A stretch of DNA of 64,000 nucleotides from Xanthobacter dioxanivorans (GTDB lineage: Bacteria; Pseudomonadota; Alphaproteobacteria; Rhizobiales; Xanthobacteraceae): assembly GCF_016807805.1 (NCBI RefSeq), contig NZ_CP063362.1, forward strand, positions 3,948,501 to 4,012,500, written 5' to 3'. Position 1 is the first letter of the stretch; each line of letters begins with the position of its first letter. This document shows positions 18,826 to 27,749 of the stretch, piece by piece. Position numbers and translations under genes: made by a program. Below the pieces are notes generated by a model. It did not search any database and was not told the DNA's origin. It saw nothing but the letters and a program-made list of their open reading frames with translations.

Positions 18826-19440
18826 TCACTCCAGCACGGCCGCCTTCAGCAGGCACACCATGAAGGCGTGGGCCTGGGTGTCGGAGCGGTTGCGGATGAC
18901 GTGGCGGCGGTCGCAGCGATAGCGCACCGTCTCGCCCTCGCGCACGGTCTCGATGACGCCGCCCACCTCCACCTCGAGCGCGCCGGAGAGCACGGTGAGG
19001 CACTCGATGGAGCCGCGCTGGTGGCCGTCCGAATCGAGCTCGCCTTTGGGCTCGGCGTACAGGTCGTAATATTGCAGCCACTCCACCGTCTTGATCCAGC
19101 CGATGATGGACAGGCGAACCAGCCCGTCCTCGGAGAGCAGGATCGGCGTGTCGGCCCGCGTCAGCTTCTCCACGAAGGGGGCGTCGTCGGAGGAGGCGAG
19201 CACCCGCTCCACTGACATGTCGAGCGCCTGCGACAGCCGCCAGACGGTGGCCAGCGTCGGGTTCGTCTCGTTGCGTTCGATCTGGCTGATGATGGATTTC
19301 GCCACGCCGGACTGCTCGGCGAGATCCGAGAGCGAGAGGTTGTAGGCCTTGCGCAGGCGCTGGATGGTCTTGCCGAGCTGCCCGGTAATGACTTGCGCAC
19401 CGGTCTCCAGATGGGTCCCGCCGCGGTCCTTCACAGCCAT
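18826..19440 (-). CDS. XRE-family regulator with C-terminal cupin domain
   Basis: This 204-residue regulator has an HTH_3 domain at about residues 18-75 (IQRLRKAYNLSLSDLAEQSG then AKSIISQIERNETNPT) and a cupin domain at about 110-200. The cupin has small-molecule binding character, with an HQRGSIECLTVLSG strand and REGETVRYRCDRRHVI. Proteins of this layout usually sense a metabolite and control amino-acid, polyamine or antioxidant genes. The ATG at 19440 fits the domain start. The upstream palindrome CGAACGTTCG may be its operator. It faces the exported-protein gene end to end. Confidence 0.85.
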   Translation of the reverse strand: MAVKDRGGTHLETGAQVITGQLGKTIQRLRKAYNLSLSDLAEQSGVAKSIISQIERNETNPTLATVWRLSQALDMSVERVLASSDDAPFVEKLTRADTPILLSEDGLVRLSIIGWIKTVEWLQYYDLYAEPKGELDSDGHQRGSIECLTVLSGALEVEVGGVIETVREGETVRYRCDRRHVIRNRSDTQAHAFMVCLLKAAVLE

Positions 19441-19461
19441 GCCAGCGATCCTTTCATCGAA

Positions 19462-19471
19462 CGAACGTTCG
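19462..19471 (-). promoter_or_regulatory. Palindrome upstream of the XRE-cupin gene
   Basis: The perfect 10-base palindrome CGAACGTTCG lies 21 bases before the start codon of the regulator, inside its 101-base upstream gap. Autoregulation is plausible, but the site is short. Confidence 0.4.
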
Positions 19472-19541
19472 CCGTGCCGGACGATACTGGCCAGAGGACG
19501 CGGATGGAAGACCGTTTCGGTAAAGGAACACGGTCCTGCGC

Positions 19542-20366
19542 TCATGCGCGCCAGAGGGCGTGGAAATGGTGCACCGGCCCGTGTCCGGCTCCCACCTCCA
19601 GCGCGTCCGCCGCGGCGATGGCTTCGGTGATGTAGGCCTTGGCCCGCGCCACCGCCGCCTCCAGCGCCAGCCCCGCCGCGAGGCCGGCGGCGATGGCGGA
19701 GGACAGGGTGCAGCCGGTGCCGTGGGTGTTGTGCGTGGGGTGGCGCGGGCTGGCGAGGCGGGTGAGGCCGGCGGGGGTCACCAGCAGGTCGACGCTTTCC
19801 GGTCCCTCCCCGTGCCCGCCCTTCATCAGCACCGCCCTTGCCCCCAGCGCCATGAGGGCCTCACCCTGGCGGTGCATGGCGTCCTCGTCGCGGGCCACGT
19901 CCGTGCCGAGCAGGGCCGCCGCCTCCGGCAAATTGGGGGTGAGGAGGTCGGCCACCGGCAGCAGCAGCGCCTTCAGGCCGGCGAGGGAATCATCGGAGAG
20001 GAGCCGCGCCCCGGAGGCCGCCACCATCACCGGATCGAGCACCACCGGGCGTCCTGCGTTCCCTGCCCCGTGCCGCGCCAGCCCCTCCGCCACCGTGCGG
20101 ATGGCGCCGGGGCGCGAGAGCATGCCGATCTTCACCGCATCCACCTTCAGGTCGGAGAAGACGGCGTCCATCTGCGCGGCGATGAAATCGTCCGGCACGT
20201 CGTGGATGGCGTTCACTCCCAGGGTGTTCTGGGCGGTGAGCGCGGTGATCACGCTCGCCCCGTAGACGCCGAGGGCGGAGAAGGTCTTCAGATCCGCCTG
20301 GATGCCGGCGCCGCCGCTCGAATCGGAGCCGGCGATGGTGAGGGCGATGGGGATCTTGCGAGCCAT
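19542..20366 (-). CDS. thiD: Hydroxymethylpyrimidine (phosphomethylpyrimidine) kinase ThiD
   Basis: This 274-residue ribokinase-fold enzyme makes HMP diphosphate for thiamine synthesis. Marks are [19 protein letters not shown] at the start, [36 protein letters not shown] and the anion-hole [18 protein letters not shown]. The ATG at 20366 is the family start; the longer frame to 20447 is not conserved. No TPP riboswitch is visible upstream, and no other thi gene is nearby. Confidence 0.95.
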   Translation of the reverse strand: MARKIPIALTIAGSDSSGGAGIQADLKTFSALGVYGASVITALTAQNTLGVNAIHDVPDDFIAAQMDAVFSDLKVDAVKIGMLSRPGAIRTVAEGLARHGAGNAGRPVVLDPVMVAASGARLLSDDSLAGLKALLLPVADLLTPNLPEAAALLGTDVARDEDAMHRQGEALMALGARAVLMKGGHGEGPESVDLLVTPAGLTRLASPRHPTHNTHGTGCTLSSAIAAGLAAGLALEAAVARAKAYITEAIAAADALEVGAGHGPVHHFHALWRA

Positions 20367-20516
20367 GGGCGGGGAGGACTCCGTGCGGCGGGCACATTCG
20401 GTCGCGTTGCCGCGTGACCCGTGCCCGCGCCACCCTTGCCAGTCCACCGGCTTTTGTCCACCTTGGCGCCGCCGGCCGCGCGCCGGCCTCCCCGACCGCC
20501 TTAGCGGAGCTCAGCC

Positions 20517-20753
20517 GTGGTTCCCTTCTTCGTCCAGATCAAGTGCCAGCTCGGAAAGTCCTACGAGGTGGCGGACGCCCTCGCCGACGCGGAAATCGCC
20601 TCGGAGATCTATTCCACGGCGGGCGAGTTCGACCTCCTGGTGAAGTTCTACGTGGAGGACGGCACCGACATCGGCCATTTCGTGAACCAGAAGGTGCAGG
20701 TCCTCCCCGGCATCCAGGACACCCGCACCATCATTACCTTCAAGGCGTTCTGA
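20517..20753 (+). CDS. Stand-alone Lrp/AsnC ligand-binding (RAM) domain protein
   Basis: The 78-residue protein is only the effector-binding domain of Lrp/AsnC regulators, without a DNA-binding part. It has [36 protein letters not shown] and [16 protein letters not shown]. Such single domains form ring oligomers and may bind amino acids or mix with full-length Lrp proteins. The start is GTG at 20517, divergent from thiD with 150 bases between. Confidence 0.85.
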   Translation: MVPFFVQIKCQLGKSYEVADALADAEIASEIYSTAGEFDLLVKFYVEDGTDIGHFVNQKVQVLPGIQDTRTIITFKAF

Positions 20754-20812
20754 GGGGCGTCGCAGCCGTCGCCGCCGGGCTCGCCCGGGGCGGACGGCGC
20801 GGGACGCGCCCC

Positions 20813-21664
20813 TCACTTCTCCGTCTCGGTCAGCCCGCGCACGAACAGGCGCTGCATCAGGGCGATGACGAGGACCGGCGGCAGCATGGCGAGGATGGCG
20901 GTGGCCATCACCAGGTGCCACACCGGGTCCGCCTCCGCCGCCGCGCCGACGAGGCGCCGGATGCCCATCACCACCGTGTAGTAGCTGGCGTCCGTGGTCA
21001 CCAGCAGCGGCCACAGATACTGGTTCCAGCCGTAGAGGAACAGGATCACGAACAGGGCCGCGATGTTGGTGCGCGAGAGCGGCAAGAGGATGAACCAGAA
21101 GAAGTGCAGCGGTCCCGCCCCGTCCACCAGGGCCGCTTCCGTGAGCTCGTCCGGAATGGTCATGAACACCTGCCGGAACAGGAAGGTCGCCGTGGCGCTG
21201 GCGATCAGCGGCACGGTGAGGCCGGCATAGGAATTCAGCAGATCGAGGCGCGCCACCACCTGGAAGGTGGGCAGGATGCGCACCTCCACCGGCAGCATGA
21301 GGGTGATGAAGATGAGCCAGAAGGCGGCCACCCTGAGCGGGAAGCGGAAGTAGCAGACGGCGAACGCCGAGAGGATGGAGATGGCGATCTTCCCCGCCGC
21401 GATCAGCAGCGCCACCACGAAGGAATTCCACAGCATGGGCGCCACCGGCGGGATGCCGGCGGTGGACGAGCCGGTCCCGAGCGCAAGGCGGTAGTTGGCC
21501 ACGAGGTCCGGCCCCGGCACCAGGCCGACCCGGCCGGCGAGAAAGTCCGCGCCCGGATGGGTGGAGGCGACGAAGGCCACGTAGACCGGCAGCACCATGA
21601 TCGCCACCCCGGCGATGAGGGCGAGATGGGCGAGGATGAGCTGGAGCCGCGAGGTGCCGACCAT
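20813..21664 (-). CDS. ugpE: ABC transporter permease UgpE-like (glycerol-3-phosphate or sugar uptake)
   Basis: The 283-residue inner-membrane permease has six predicted segments and the binding-protein-dependent transport EAA loop (DELTEAALVDGAGPLHFFWFI). It ends RLFVRGLTETEK. Similarity to UgpE comes from the region around STHPGADFL and GWNQYLWPLLVTTD. The start overlaps the ugpA stop (ATGA on the minus strand). The substrate is likely sn-glycerol-3-phosphate, but a sugar is possible. Confidence 0.85.
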   Translation of the reverse strand: MVGTSRLQLILAHLALIAGVAIMVLPVYVAFVASTHPGADFLAGRVGLVPGPDLVANYRLALGTGSSTAGIPPVAPMLWNSFVVALLIAAGKIAISILSAFAVCYFRFPLRVAAFWLIFITLMLPVEVRILPTFQVVARLDLLNSYAGLTVPLIASATATFLFRQVFMTIPDELTEAALVDGAGPLHFFWFILLPLSRTNIAALFVILFLYGWNQYLWPLLVTTDASYYTVVMGIRRLVGAAAEADPVWHLVMATAILAMLPPVLVIALMQRLFVRGLTETEK

Positions 21665-22548
21665 CAGTAGCTCACCTTCCGCTCGATATGGCGGAACTGC
21701 ATGGCGGTGAGCGCGATGACGATCAAAAGCAGCATCACCGACTGGGCCGAGGAGCCGCCGAGGTCGAGCCCCTCGAAGCCGTCGCGGAACACCTTGTAGA
21801 CGAGGATGGTGGTGGCCCGCCCCGGCCCGCCGCCGGTGGTGGCATGGATGATGCCGAAGGCGTCGAAGAAGGCATAGGTGAGGTTCACCACCAGCAGGAA
21901 GAAGCTGGTGGGGGCGAGCAGCGGGAAGACGATGTGGCGGAAGCGCTGCCACGGCCCGGCCCCGTCGAGGGCGGCGGCCTCCAGGGCCCCGAGCGGAATG
22001 GCGCGCAGGCCCGCATAGAAGAACAGGAAATTGTAGCTCACCTGCTTCCAGGCGGCGGCGAGGATGACCAGGGTCAGCGCCTGCCCGCCGTCGAGGAAGT
22101 GGTTCCAGGAGAGGCCGACGCCGCGCAAAGCGCGGGCGACGAGGCCGACCGATGGGTCGAACATGAACATCCACAGGATGCCGGCCACCGCCGGCGCCAC
22201 CGCATAGGGCCACACCAGCAGCACCTGGTAGACGCCCGACGCCTTGCCCACCGCGTCCGCCGCCGTGGCGAACAGCAGGCCGAGCCCCATGGCCAGCGTG
22301 GTGACGCAGAAGGCGAAGACGAAGGAGACGCCGATCGCTTGCAGATAGGCGGGATCGCGCAGCAGGGCGGCGAAATTGGCGAGGCCCACAAAGGTCTCGC
22401 TGAGTCCGAAGGCATCCTGCGCATAGAAGGAGGAGACAATGGCCTCCCCCGCCGGCCAGACGAAGAAGACGAGCGTCACCGCCACCTGCGGCAGCAGCAG
22501 CAAATAGGGCGTGATCTTCGATGGGAAGGTGACGCGCTTGGCTTGCAT
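21664..22548 (-). CDS. ugpA: ABC transporter permease UgpA-like
   Basis: This 294-residue permease pairs with UgpE. It begins [21 protein letters not shown] with a first membrane helix, has six predicted spans and the EAA loop [19 protein letters not shown], and ends HIERKVSY. The ATG at 22548 is the family start. The frame remains open far upstream to 23559 only because the repeat array happens to lack stops there; that extension is not protein. About 1 kb of repeats separates it from ugpB. Confidence 0.88.
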   Translation of the reverse strand: MQAKRVTFPSKITPYLLLLPQVAVTLVFFVWPAGEAIVSSFYAQDAFGLSETFVGLANFAALLRDPAYLQAIGVSFVFAFCVTTLAMGLGLLFATAADAVGKASGVYQVLLVWPYAVAPAVAGILWMFMFDPSVGLVARALRGVGLSWNHFLDGGQALTLVILAAAWKQVSYNFLFFYAGLRAIPLGALEAAALDGAGPWQRFRHIVFPLLAPTSFFLLVVNLTYAFFDAFGIIHATTGGGPGRATTILVYKVFRDGFEGLDLGGSSAQSVMLLLIVIALTAMQFRHIERKVSY

Positions 22549-22599
22549 GGGGTCAGGACCGTGCGGGTCGGGGAGCGGGCTGCCGCGCATATTGCGCGC

Positions 22600-23530
22600 C
22601 GGCCCGGCAACGGCAACGCCGGAGGGACGAAGGGGGCTGGCGCCGCCGGGCGCCGGGTTCTGAGGTGGAGAGCGCCCGCCACCCCTCACCCCCAACCCCT
22701 CTCCCGCAAGGGGAGAGGGGAGGCGGCCGGCGAGGCCGGAGGGTTTGAGAACAGGCCCCCGGACAGCCCCTCTCCCCTCGCGGGAGAGGGTGGATCGCGG
22801 CGCAGCCGCGAGACGGGTGAGGGGGCTGGAGCCGCTGGGGGCCGGATTCTGAGGTGGGGAGCGCCCGCCACCCCTCACCCCCCAACCCCTCTCCCGCAAG
22901 GGGAGAGGGGAGGCGGCCGGCGAGGCCGGAGGGTTTGAGAACAGGCCCCCGGACAGCCCCTCTCCCCTTGCCGGAGAGGGTGGATCGCGGCGCAGCCGCG
23001 AGACGGGTGAGGGGGCTGGCGCCCGCCGGGCGCCGGATTCTGAGGTGGGGAGAACCTGCCACCCCTCGCCCCCAACCCTCTCCCGCAAGGGGAGAGGGAG
23101 TGCACCGCGCCGAAGCGGGGAGAGGGGGACGGGCGGGGCGGTGCCTGGAGGCCGTTTTGCAGAGGAGCGCAGGCCGTCTTTTCCCTCTCCCTCGCGGGAG
23201 AGGGTGGATCGCGGCGCAGCCGCGAGACGGGTGAGGGGGCTGGCGCCTTCGGACGCCGGATTCTGAGGTGGGGAGAACCTGCCACCCCTCACCCCCAACC
23301 CCACTCCCGCAAGGGGAGAGGGGAGGCGGCCGGCGAGGCCGGAGGGTTTGAGAACAGGCCCCCGGACAGCCCCTCTCTCCTCGCGGGAGAGGGTGGATCG
23401 GGGCGCAGCCGCGAGACGGGTGAGGGGGCTGGCGCCGCTGCGGGCCGGGTGCTGAGGTGGAGAGCGCCTGCCACCCCTCACCCCAACCCTCTCCCGCAAG
23501 GGGAGAGGGAGGGCACCGCGCCCGCGGGGG
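22600..23530. repeat. Array of five palindromic repeat units inside the ugp operon
   Basis: A composite unit of about 190 bases recurs five times. Landmark copies of CCACCCCTC begin at 22679, 22868, 23059, 23282 and 23471. Each unit holds a hairpin with arms like CCTCTCCC and GGGGAGAGG around GCAA. A second hairpin-rich part contains GGATCGCGGCGCAGCCGCGA, and a joint reads GGATTCTGAGGTGGGG. The third unit, at 23059-23281, has a different middle part of about 100 bases. The units are noncoding. They fill nearly all of the gap between ugpB and ugpA, so they are either transcribed within the operon or split it. Confidence 0.85.
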
Positions 23531-23555
23531 CCATCTTGCGGCATCGCTGCCAGGG

Positions 23556-24899
23556 TCAAGGATTGGCCTTCTCGAACGCCCGCAGCAGCTCGTTGCCGCG
23601 CTTCTCGGCGGCGGCGAGCGCGGCCTCGGGGGTCTTCTGGCCGGCCAGCGTCGCCTCCAGCTCCTCCTCGATCACGTCGCGCACCTGCACGAAATTGCCG
23701 AAGCGCAGGCCCTTGGAATTGGCGGTCGGCGGGTTGAGCGTCATCTGCCGGATGGAGACGTCCGTGCCGGGGTTCTTCTCATAGAAGCCCTGGGCCTTGG
23801 AGAGATCGTAGGCCGCCTGCGTGATGGGCAGGTAGCCCGTATTCTGGTGCCACCAGGCCTGCACCTCCGGCTGCGAGAGGAAGCCGAAGAACTTGGCCAC
23901 TCCCTTGTATTCCGCCGCTGGCCGGCCGGTGAGCACCCACAGGGTGGCGCCGCCGATGATGGCGTTCTGTGGCGCGCCGGGGACATCCGGCCAGTAGGGC
24001 ATCATGCCGTAGCCGACCTCGAACCTGGAATTGGCGAGGACGCCCGCCCGTGCCGCCGAGGAGCCGATGCTCATGGCGCATTCGCCGGAGAAGAACTTCG
24101 GGTCCGCCTTGGACTGGCGTCCGCCATAGTCGAAGACCTTGGTCTTCTGCCAGTCGGCCAGCGCCCCCCAGTGCTTCACCGTGAGCGGGTTGTTGATGGT
24201 GAGGGTGGTGCCGAAGCCGCCGAGGCCGTTCTCCAGCGTGCCGATGGGCACGTTGTGCCAGGCGGAGAGATTTTCGAGGTTCACCCAGGACGGCCATTGC
24301 GTGGTGAAGCCGCAGGCGACGCCGGCCGCCTGCAGCGTCTTGGCCGCCGCCTCCATCTGTGGCCAGGTCTTCGGCGCCGCCTCCGGATCGAGGCCGGCTT
24401 TGCGGAACAGGTCCTTGTTCACGTAGAGGATGGGGGTGGAGGAATTGAACGGGAAGGACAGCATGTTGCCGGCCGTGTCCGTGTAGTAGCCCGTGACCGC
24501 CGGCAGGTAGGCCTTGGGATCGAACGGCTCGCCCGCGTCCGCCATCAGCTTGTAGGTGGGATAGATGGCGCCCTTGGCCGCCATCATGGTCGCCGTGCCC
24601 ACCTCGAAAACCTGCACGATGGCGGGGTGCTGCCTGGCCCGGAAGGCGGCGATGGCGCCGGTCATGGCCTCGGGATAGGTGCCCTTGTAGACCGGCACGA
24701 TCTTGTACTCGGATTGCGAGGCGTTGAAGTCGGTGGCGAGCTTTTCCAGCTTCTCGCCCAGCGGCCCCGACATGGCGTGCCACCACTGGACCTGGGTCTG
24801 CGCCGCCGCCGGCTCGGCGAGCGTCGCGGCGAGGACGGCGAGCGAGAGCGTGGCGAGCGCCCCGCTCCGGGAGAGAAACGCCGAGGAGATGCGGGCCAT
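23556..24899 (-). CDS. ugpB: Periplasmic glycerol-3-phosphate-type binding protein UgpB
   Basis: This 447-residue extracellular solute-binding protein (family 1) has a signal peptide ending near LAEPAAAQ. The mature protein starts with the UgpB-like [21 protein letters not shown] and contains [35 protein letters not shown] and IGGATLWVL. These residues are typical of sn-glycerol-3-phosphate binding proteins. The ATG at 24899 fits the signal peptide; the frame is open to 24977. It is the first gene of the locus. No ugpC ATPase gene is present nearby, so the ATPase must be encoded elsewhere or shared. Confidence 0.9.
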   Translation of the reverse strand: MARISSAFLSRSGALATLSLAVLAATLAEPAAAQTQVQWWHAMSGPLGEKLEKLATDFNASQSEYKIVPVYKGTYPEAMTGAIAAFRARQHPAIVQVFEVGTATMMAAKGAIYPTYKLMADAGEPFDPKAYLPAVTGYYTDTAGNMLSFPFNSSTPILYVNKDLFRKAGLDPEAAPKTWPQMEAAAKTLQAAGVACGFTTQWPSWVNLENLSAWHNVPIGTLENGLGGFGTTLTINNPLTVKHWGALADWQKTKVFDYGGRQSKADPKFFSGECAMSIGSSAARAGVLANSRFEVGYGMMPYWPDVPGAPQNAIIGGATLWVLTGRPAAEYKGVAKFFGFLSQPEVQAWWHQNTGYLPITQAAYDLSKAQGFYEKNPGTDVSIRQMTLNPPTANSKGLRFGNFVQVRDVIEEELEATLAGQKTPEAALAAAEKRGNELLRAFEKANP

Positions 24900-25193
24900 A
24901 TCGTCCTCCTGTGCGCGGGTCCGGGCCCGCTTGGGATGCATGGTGCATGGAAGCGTTGTGCAACGAAGCCATGACAATCGCGTTGCGGCCCGACGACGAC
25001 ACCGACATTGGCCGACATGCGCCCGACACCCGGCTTGTCGGGTCGGCGTCGGGTCGCCGCAGGAGGTCGATGGATGGTTTTTGACGACCCCATTGTGCCG
25101 CCGCGAATTGCCGTGCCGCGATTATGTGGCTAAATCGCCCCTCGGCGAGTGGGCGCGCGAGTTGGGGATCGCGCCCGGATCAAGGGAAGCGGA
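24900..25193. other. Intergenic region between divergent ugpB and the acyltransferase gene
   Basis: The 294 bases must hold both promoters. The only clear structure is a 7-bp inverted repeat (25022-25028 with 25036-25042) around a 7-base loop. On the minus strand TGTCAT occurs once near 24973, a possible half of a Pho box, but I see no proper second half. Confidence 0.35.
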
Positions 25194-27245
25194 ATGAGTC
25201 TGACCTACCGGTCCGACATAGACGGACTGCGGGCCGTCGCCGTCGGAAGCGTCGTCCTGTTCCATGCCCGCATTCCGCCGTTCGACGGCGGTTTCATCGG
25301 CGTGGACGTCTTCTTCGTCATCTCGGGTTTTCTCATCACTTCAATCCTTTACCGGGAGATGTCGGCCGGTACCTATTCGCTGGTGGACTTCTACGACCGG
25401 CGCATCCGGCGCATCTTTCCGGCGCTGTTCGTGGTGCTGGCCGTCACCACGCTGCTCTGCGCGCTGGTGCTGATGCCGCGCCAGATGATGGGGTACGTGG
25501 ATACGCTCATCCCCTCGGCGCTGTTCTACGCCAATATCCATTTCGAGCAGCTGCTCAACTATTTCGGCCCCAAGGCGGACGAGACTCCGCTGCTGCATCT
25601 GTGGTCGCTGGCGGTCGAGGAGCAGTTCTACATCTTCTTCCCGCTGCTGCTTTTCGTCCTGATGAAGCTGGGTGGACGCCGGGTGTCGGCCGGGTGTCTT
25701 CTGGCCGTCGGCGTCGCCTCGCTGGCCTATTCCCAGAGCATCGTCGAGACGGACCAGACGGCGGCCTTCTTCCTGCTGACCAGCCGGGCGTGGGAGCTGC
25801 TGACGGGGGCGCTGCTCGCCCTCGTGGCCTGGCCGCGCCTCCCGCAGAAGACGGCGGCCTGGATCGCGGTGGCGGGCGCGGCCGGCATTCTCGCGCCGGT
25901 GTTCATCTACAGCCAGGATTCGACCTTTCCCGGCATCTTCGCGCTTCCGCCGGTGCTGGGCGCGGCGGCGATCATCTATGCCGGCGCCTTCGCCCCGTCC
26001 GGCATCGTCTCCCGCATCCTGAGCCTGCCGGCCATGGTCTATGTGGGGCGCATCTCCTATTCGCTCTACCTGTGGCATTGGCCGCTGCTGGTGCTCGCCG
26101 CCATGTGGAAGGGCCGGCACCTCACCTATTTCCAGTCGGCGGGGGTGATTCTCGTCGCGGTGGCGTTCTCGGCCCTGTCGCTGAAATATGTGGAGACCCC
26201 GCTGCGCCGCTCCGGCGCGCTGGGCGGGCGGCGCCTCATGCGCATCGGCGCGGGGGCGGGGGCGATCCTCGCGACCCTCGTCGTCGCCTTCACGCTCGAG
26301 CGCGTGGGGCAGGGCTTCTTCTCCATCTCGCCCCTGGGCGCCATCGCCGAGGCGGCGGCCGACGACAAGAGCCGCTTCCAGCGCGACTGCAACAACACCG
26401 CGAAATTCTGGCGTCCGGCGGACATGAAGCCCGTCGCCCGGTGCGCCCTCGGGCCGGGGGCGGCGGCCGGCCAGTACCAGGTCCTCGTCTGGGGTGATTC
26501 CCATGCGGGGGCGACCTTCATCGGCATCGCCGAGGAGGCGGTGGCGATGGGCTACACGGCGCGGCTGCAGACCATGGCCGGATGCCCGCCCCTCATCGGC
26601 GGGATCGCCCGGCGCGACCAGATGCCGGGCAGCGCGTGCGTGGCCTTCAACACGGCGGTGCTGGACGAGATCCGGCGGGTCAAGCCGAAGGTGGTGGTGC
26701 TGGTGGGCCGCTGGGCGCTGTGGACCTCCCGCGCCGGCGCCGCCTTCACCCTCGTCACCGACGAACTCCCCGGCGGCGAGGCGCGCAGCAAGGAGAACAG
26801 CGCCCGGGTCTTCGCCCACATGGTGGAGCGCACGGTGACGGAGCTGCGCGGGCTCGGCATCCAGGTGATCCTGCTCGGTCAGTCACCGGAATATGCCCTG
26901 GCGCCGGCCCGATGCGTCGCGACGCGGGAGTTCTACCGCAGCGGCGACCCCGAATCCTGCTTCGGCCAGACCCGCAAGGAGGCGCTGCGCGGCGTCGGCC
27001 CGGGCAACGAGATCCTGGCCGCCGCCGCGGCGCGGCATGCCGGTGTGGCGGCCTTCCTGATGGCCGACGTGTTCTGCCGCGACGAGACCTGCACCGCAGG
27101 CGACGGAAAGCGCTTCTTCTATGTGGATACCGACCACCTCTCGCGCACCGGCTCGCGCTACGCCATGGCCAATTCCGGCCTGCGCAACGTGCTTGCCTCG
27201 GCGCTCATGGCCGGCGGCGGCGGCAGCGCGGCGCTGAAGCCGTAG
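25194..27245 (+). CDS. Membrane acyltransferase with SGNH domain (OafA/YrhL type)
   Basis: At 683 residues this protein joins an acyltransferase-3 membrane domain of about ten spans (1-370) to a C-terminal SGNH-hydrolase-like domain. The first part starts SLTYRSDIDGLRAVAVGSVV with the catalytic-type histidine in FHARIPPF, and has HLWSLAVEEQFY near 134-145 and ISYSLYLWHWPLL. The second has VWGDSHAGATF near 431 and DTDHLSRTGSRY near 644, giving the serine and the D-x-x-H. Such proteins acetylate surface polysaccharides such as O-antigen. No polysaccharide cluster adjoins it. An AGGGAAG ribosome site supports the ATG at 25194. Confidence 0.88.
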   Translation: MSLTYRSDIDGLRAVAVGSVVLFHARIPPFDGGFIGVDVFFVISGFLITSILYREMSAGTYSLVDFYDRRIRRIFPALFVVLAVTTLLCALVLMPRQMMGYVDTLIPSALFYANIHFEQLLNYFGPKADETPLLHLWSLAVEEQFYIFFPLLLFVLMKLGGRRVSAGCLLAVGVASLAYSQSIVETDQTAAFFLLTSRAWELLTGALLALVAWPRLPQKTAAWIAVAGAAGILAPVFIYSQDSTFPGIFALPPVLGAAAIIYAGAFAPSGIVSRILSLPAMVYVGRISYSLYLWHWPLLVLAAMWKGRHLTYFQSAGVILVAVAFSALSLKYVETPLRRSGALGGRRLMRIGAGAGAILATLVVAFTLERVGQGFFSISPLGAIAEAAADDKSRFQRDCNNTAKFWRPADMKPVARCALGPGAAAGQYQVLVWGDSHAGATFIGIAEEAVAMGYTARLQTMAGCPPLIGGIARRDQMPGSACVAFNTAVLDEIRRVKPKVVVLVGRWALWTSRAGAAFTLVTDELPGGEARSKENSARVFAHMVERTVTELRGLGIQVILLGQSPEYALAPARCVATREFYRSGDPESCFGQTRKEALRGVGPGNEILAAAAARHAGVAAFLMADVFCRDETCTAGDGKRFFYVDTDHLSRTGSRYAMANSGLRNVLASALMAGGGGSAALKP

Positions 27246-27295
27246 GCCCGTGCCGCGGCCCGGCCTCCGGTGGTGGGGCCTCAGGCGGCGGTGGC

Positions 27296-27607
27296 TCAGC
27301 CCGGATCGAGCAGGCCGGCGAGCTTGAGGGCGACGCCCTGCGAGCCCTCCACCTTCAGCCGGCCGGTGGAGAAGGCGAGCATGGGGCCGATGCGGCCGGT
27401 GATCAGCTTGTCCAGCGTGTCGGTGGAGAGCTTGAGCACGGCATCCGCCTCGCCCGCGCCCTCGCTGACCTCGACGCCACCGTTCGTGGCATCGAGGAGG
27501 ATGGCCTCGCCGGTGTCGGTGAGATCGAAGCGAACCTTGTAGCCGAGCTCGGACAGCGCGCCCGAGCGCTCGCGCATGGCGTCGACGAGGGAGGAAAGAT
27601 CGGCCAT
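27296..27607 (-). CDS. SCP2 sterol-binding domain protein
   Basis: The 103-residue protein is a single SCP2 domain, a hydrophobic pocket that binds lipids or acyl-CoA. It has VRFDLTDTGEAILLDATNGG, ADAVLKLSTDTLDKLITGRI and FSTGRLKVEGSQGVALKL. Its place downstream of beta-oxidation genes suggests a role in fatty acyl handling. A terminator lies between it and the acyl-CoA dehydrogenase gene, so it may have its own promoter. Confidence 0.88.
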   Translation of the reverse strand: MADLSSLVDAMRERSGALSELGYKVRFDLTDTGEAILLDATNGGVEVSEGAGEADAVLKLSTDTLDKLITGRIGPMLAFSTGRLKVEGSQGVALKLAGLLDPG

Positions 27608-27623
27608 CCGGAGCACCCCTGAA

Positions 27624-27653
27624 GGAAAAAAACCGCCCCGCAAGCGGGGCGGT
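27624..27653 (-). terminator. Rho-independent terminator after the acyl-CoA dehydrogenase gene
   Basis: A 9-bp GC stem (27632-27640 with 27645-27653) closes a 4-base loop. On the minus strand it is followed by a run of T, the complement of AAAAAAA at 27625-27632. It sits between the dehydrogenase and SCP2 genes. Confidence 0.85.
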
Positions 27654-27749
27654 GCGAGGAAACCTTGGTAGAGCCCGATCCGACCGGAGCGAACCGATCG
27701 GCGCGGGCGGCGGCGGCTGCGACGCCCCCTCCTGGATGGGGGCGGGCTT

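Noticed and set aside
20367..20516. TPP riboswitch upstream of thiD
   Set aside because: The CUGAGA and ACCUGA core elements are not seen on the minus strand before thiD.
22600..23530. CRISPR array
   Set aside because: The units are about 190-220 bases long, contain several internal hairpins and lack short unique spacers; no cas gene is present.
22549..23559. N-terminal extension of UgpA to 631 residues
   Set aside because: The extension is a translation of the palindromic repeat array, with the same peptide pieces repeated. The family start is at 22548.
24960..24980. PhoB box upstream of ugpB
   Set aside because: Only one TGTCAT half-site is visible, and the second half at 11-base spacing does not match.
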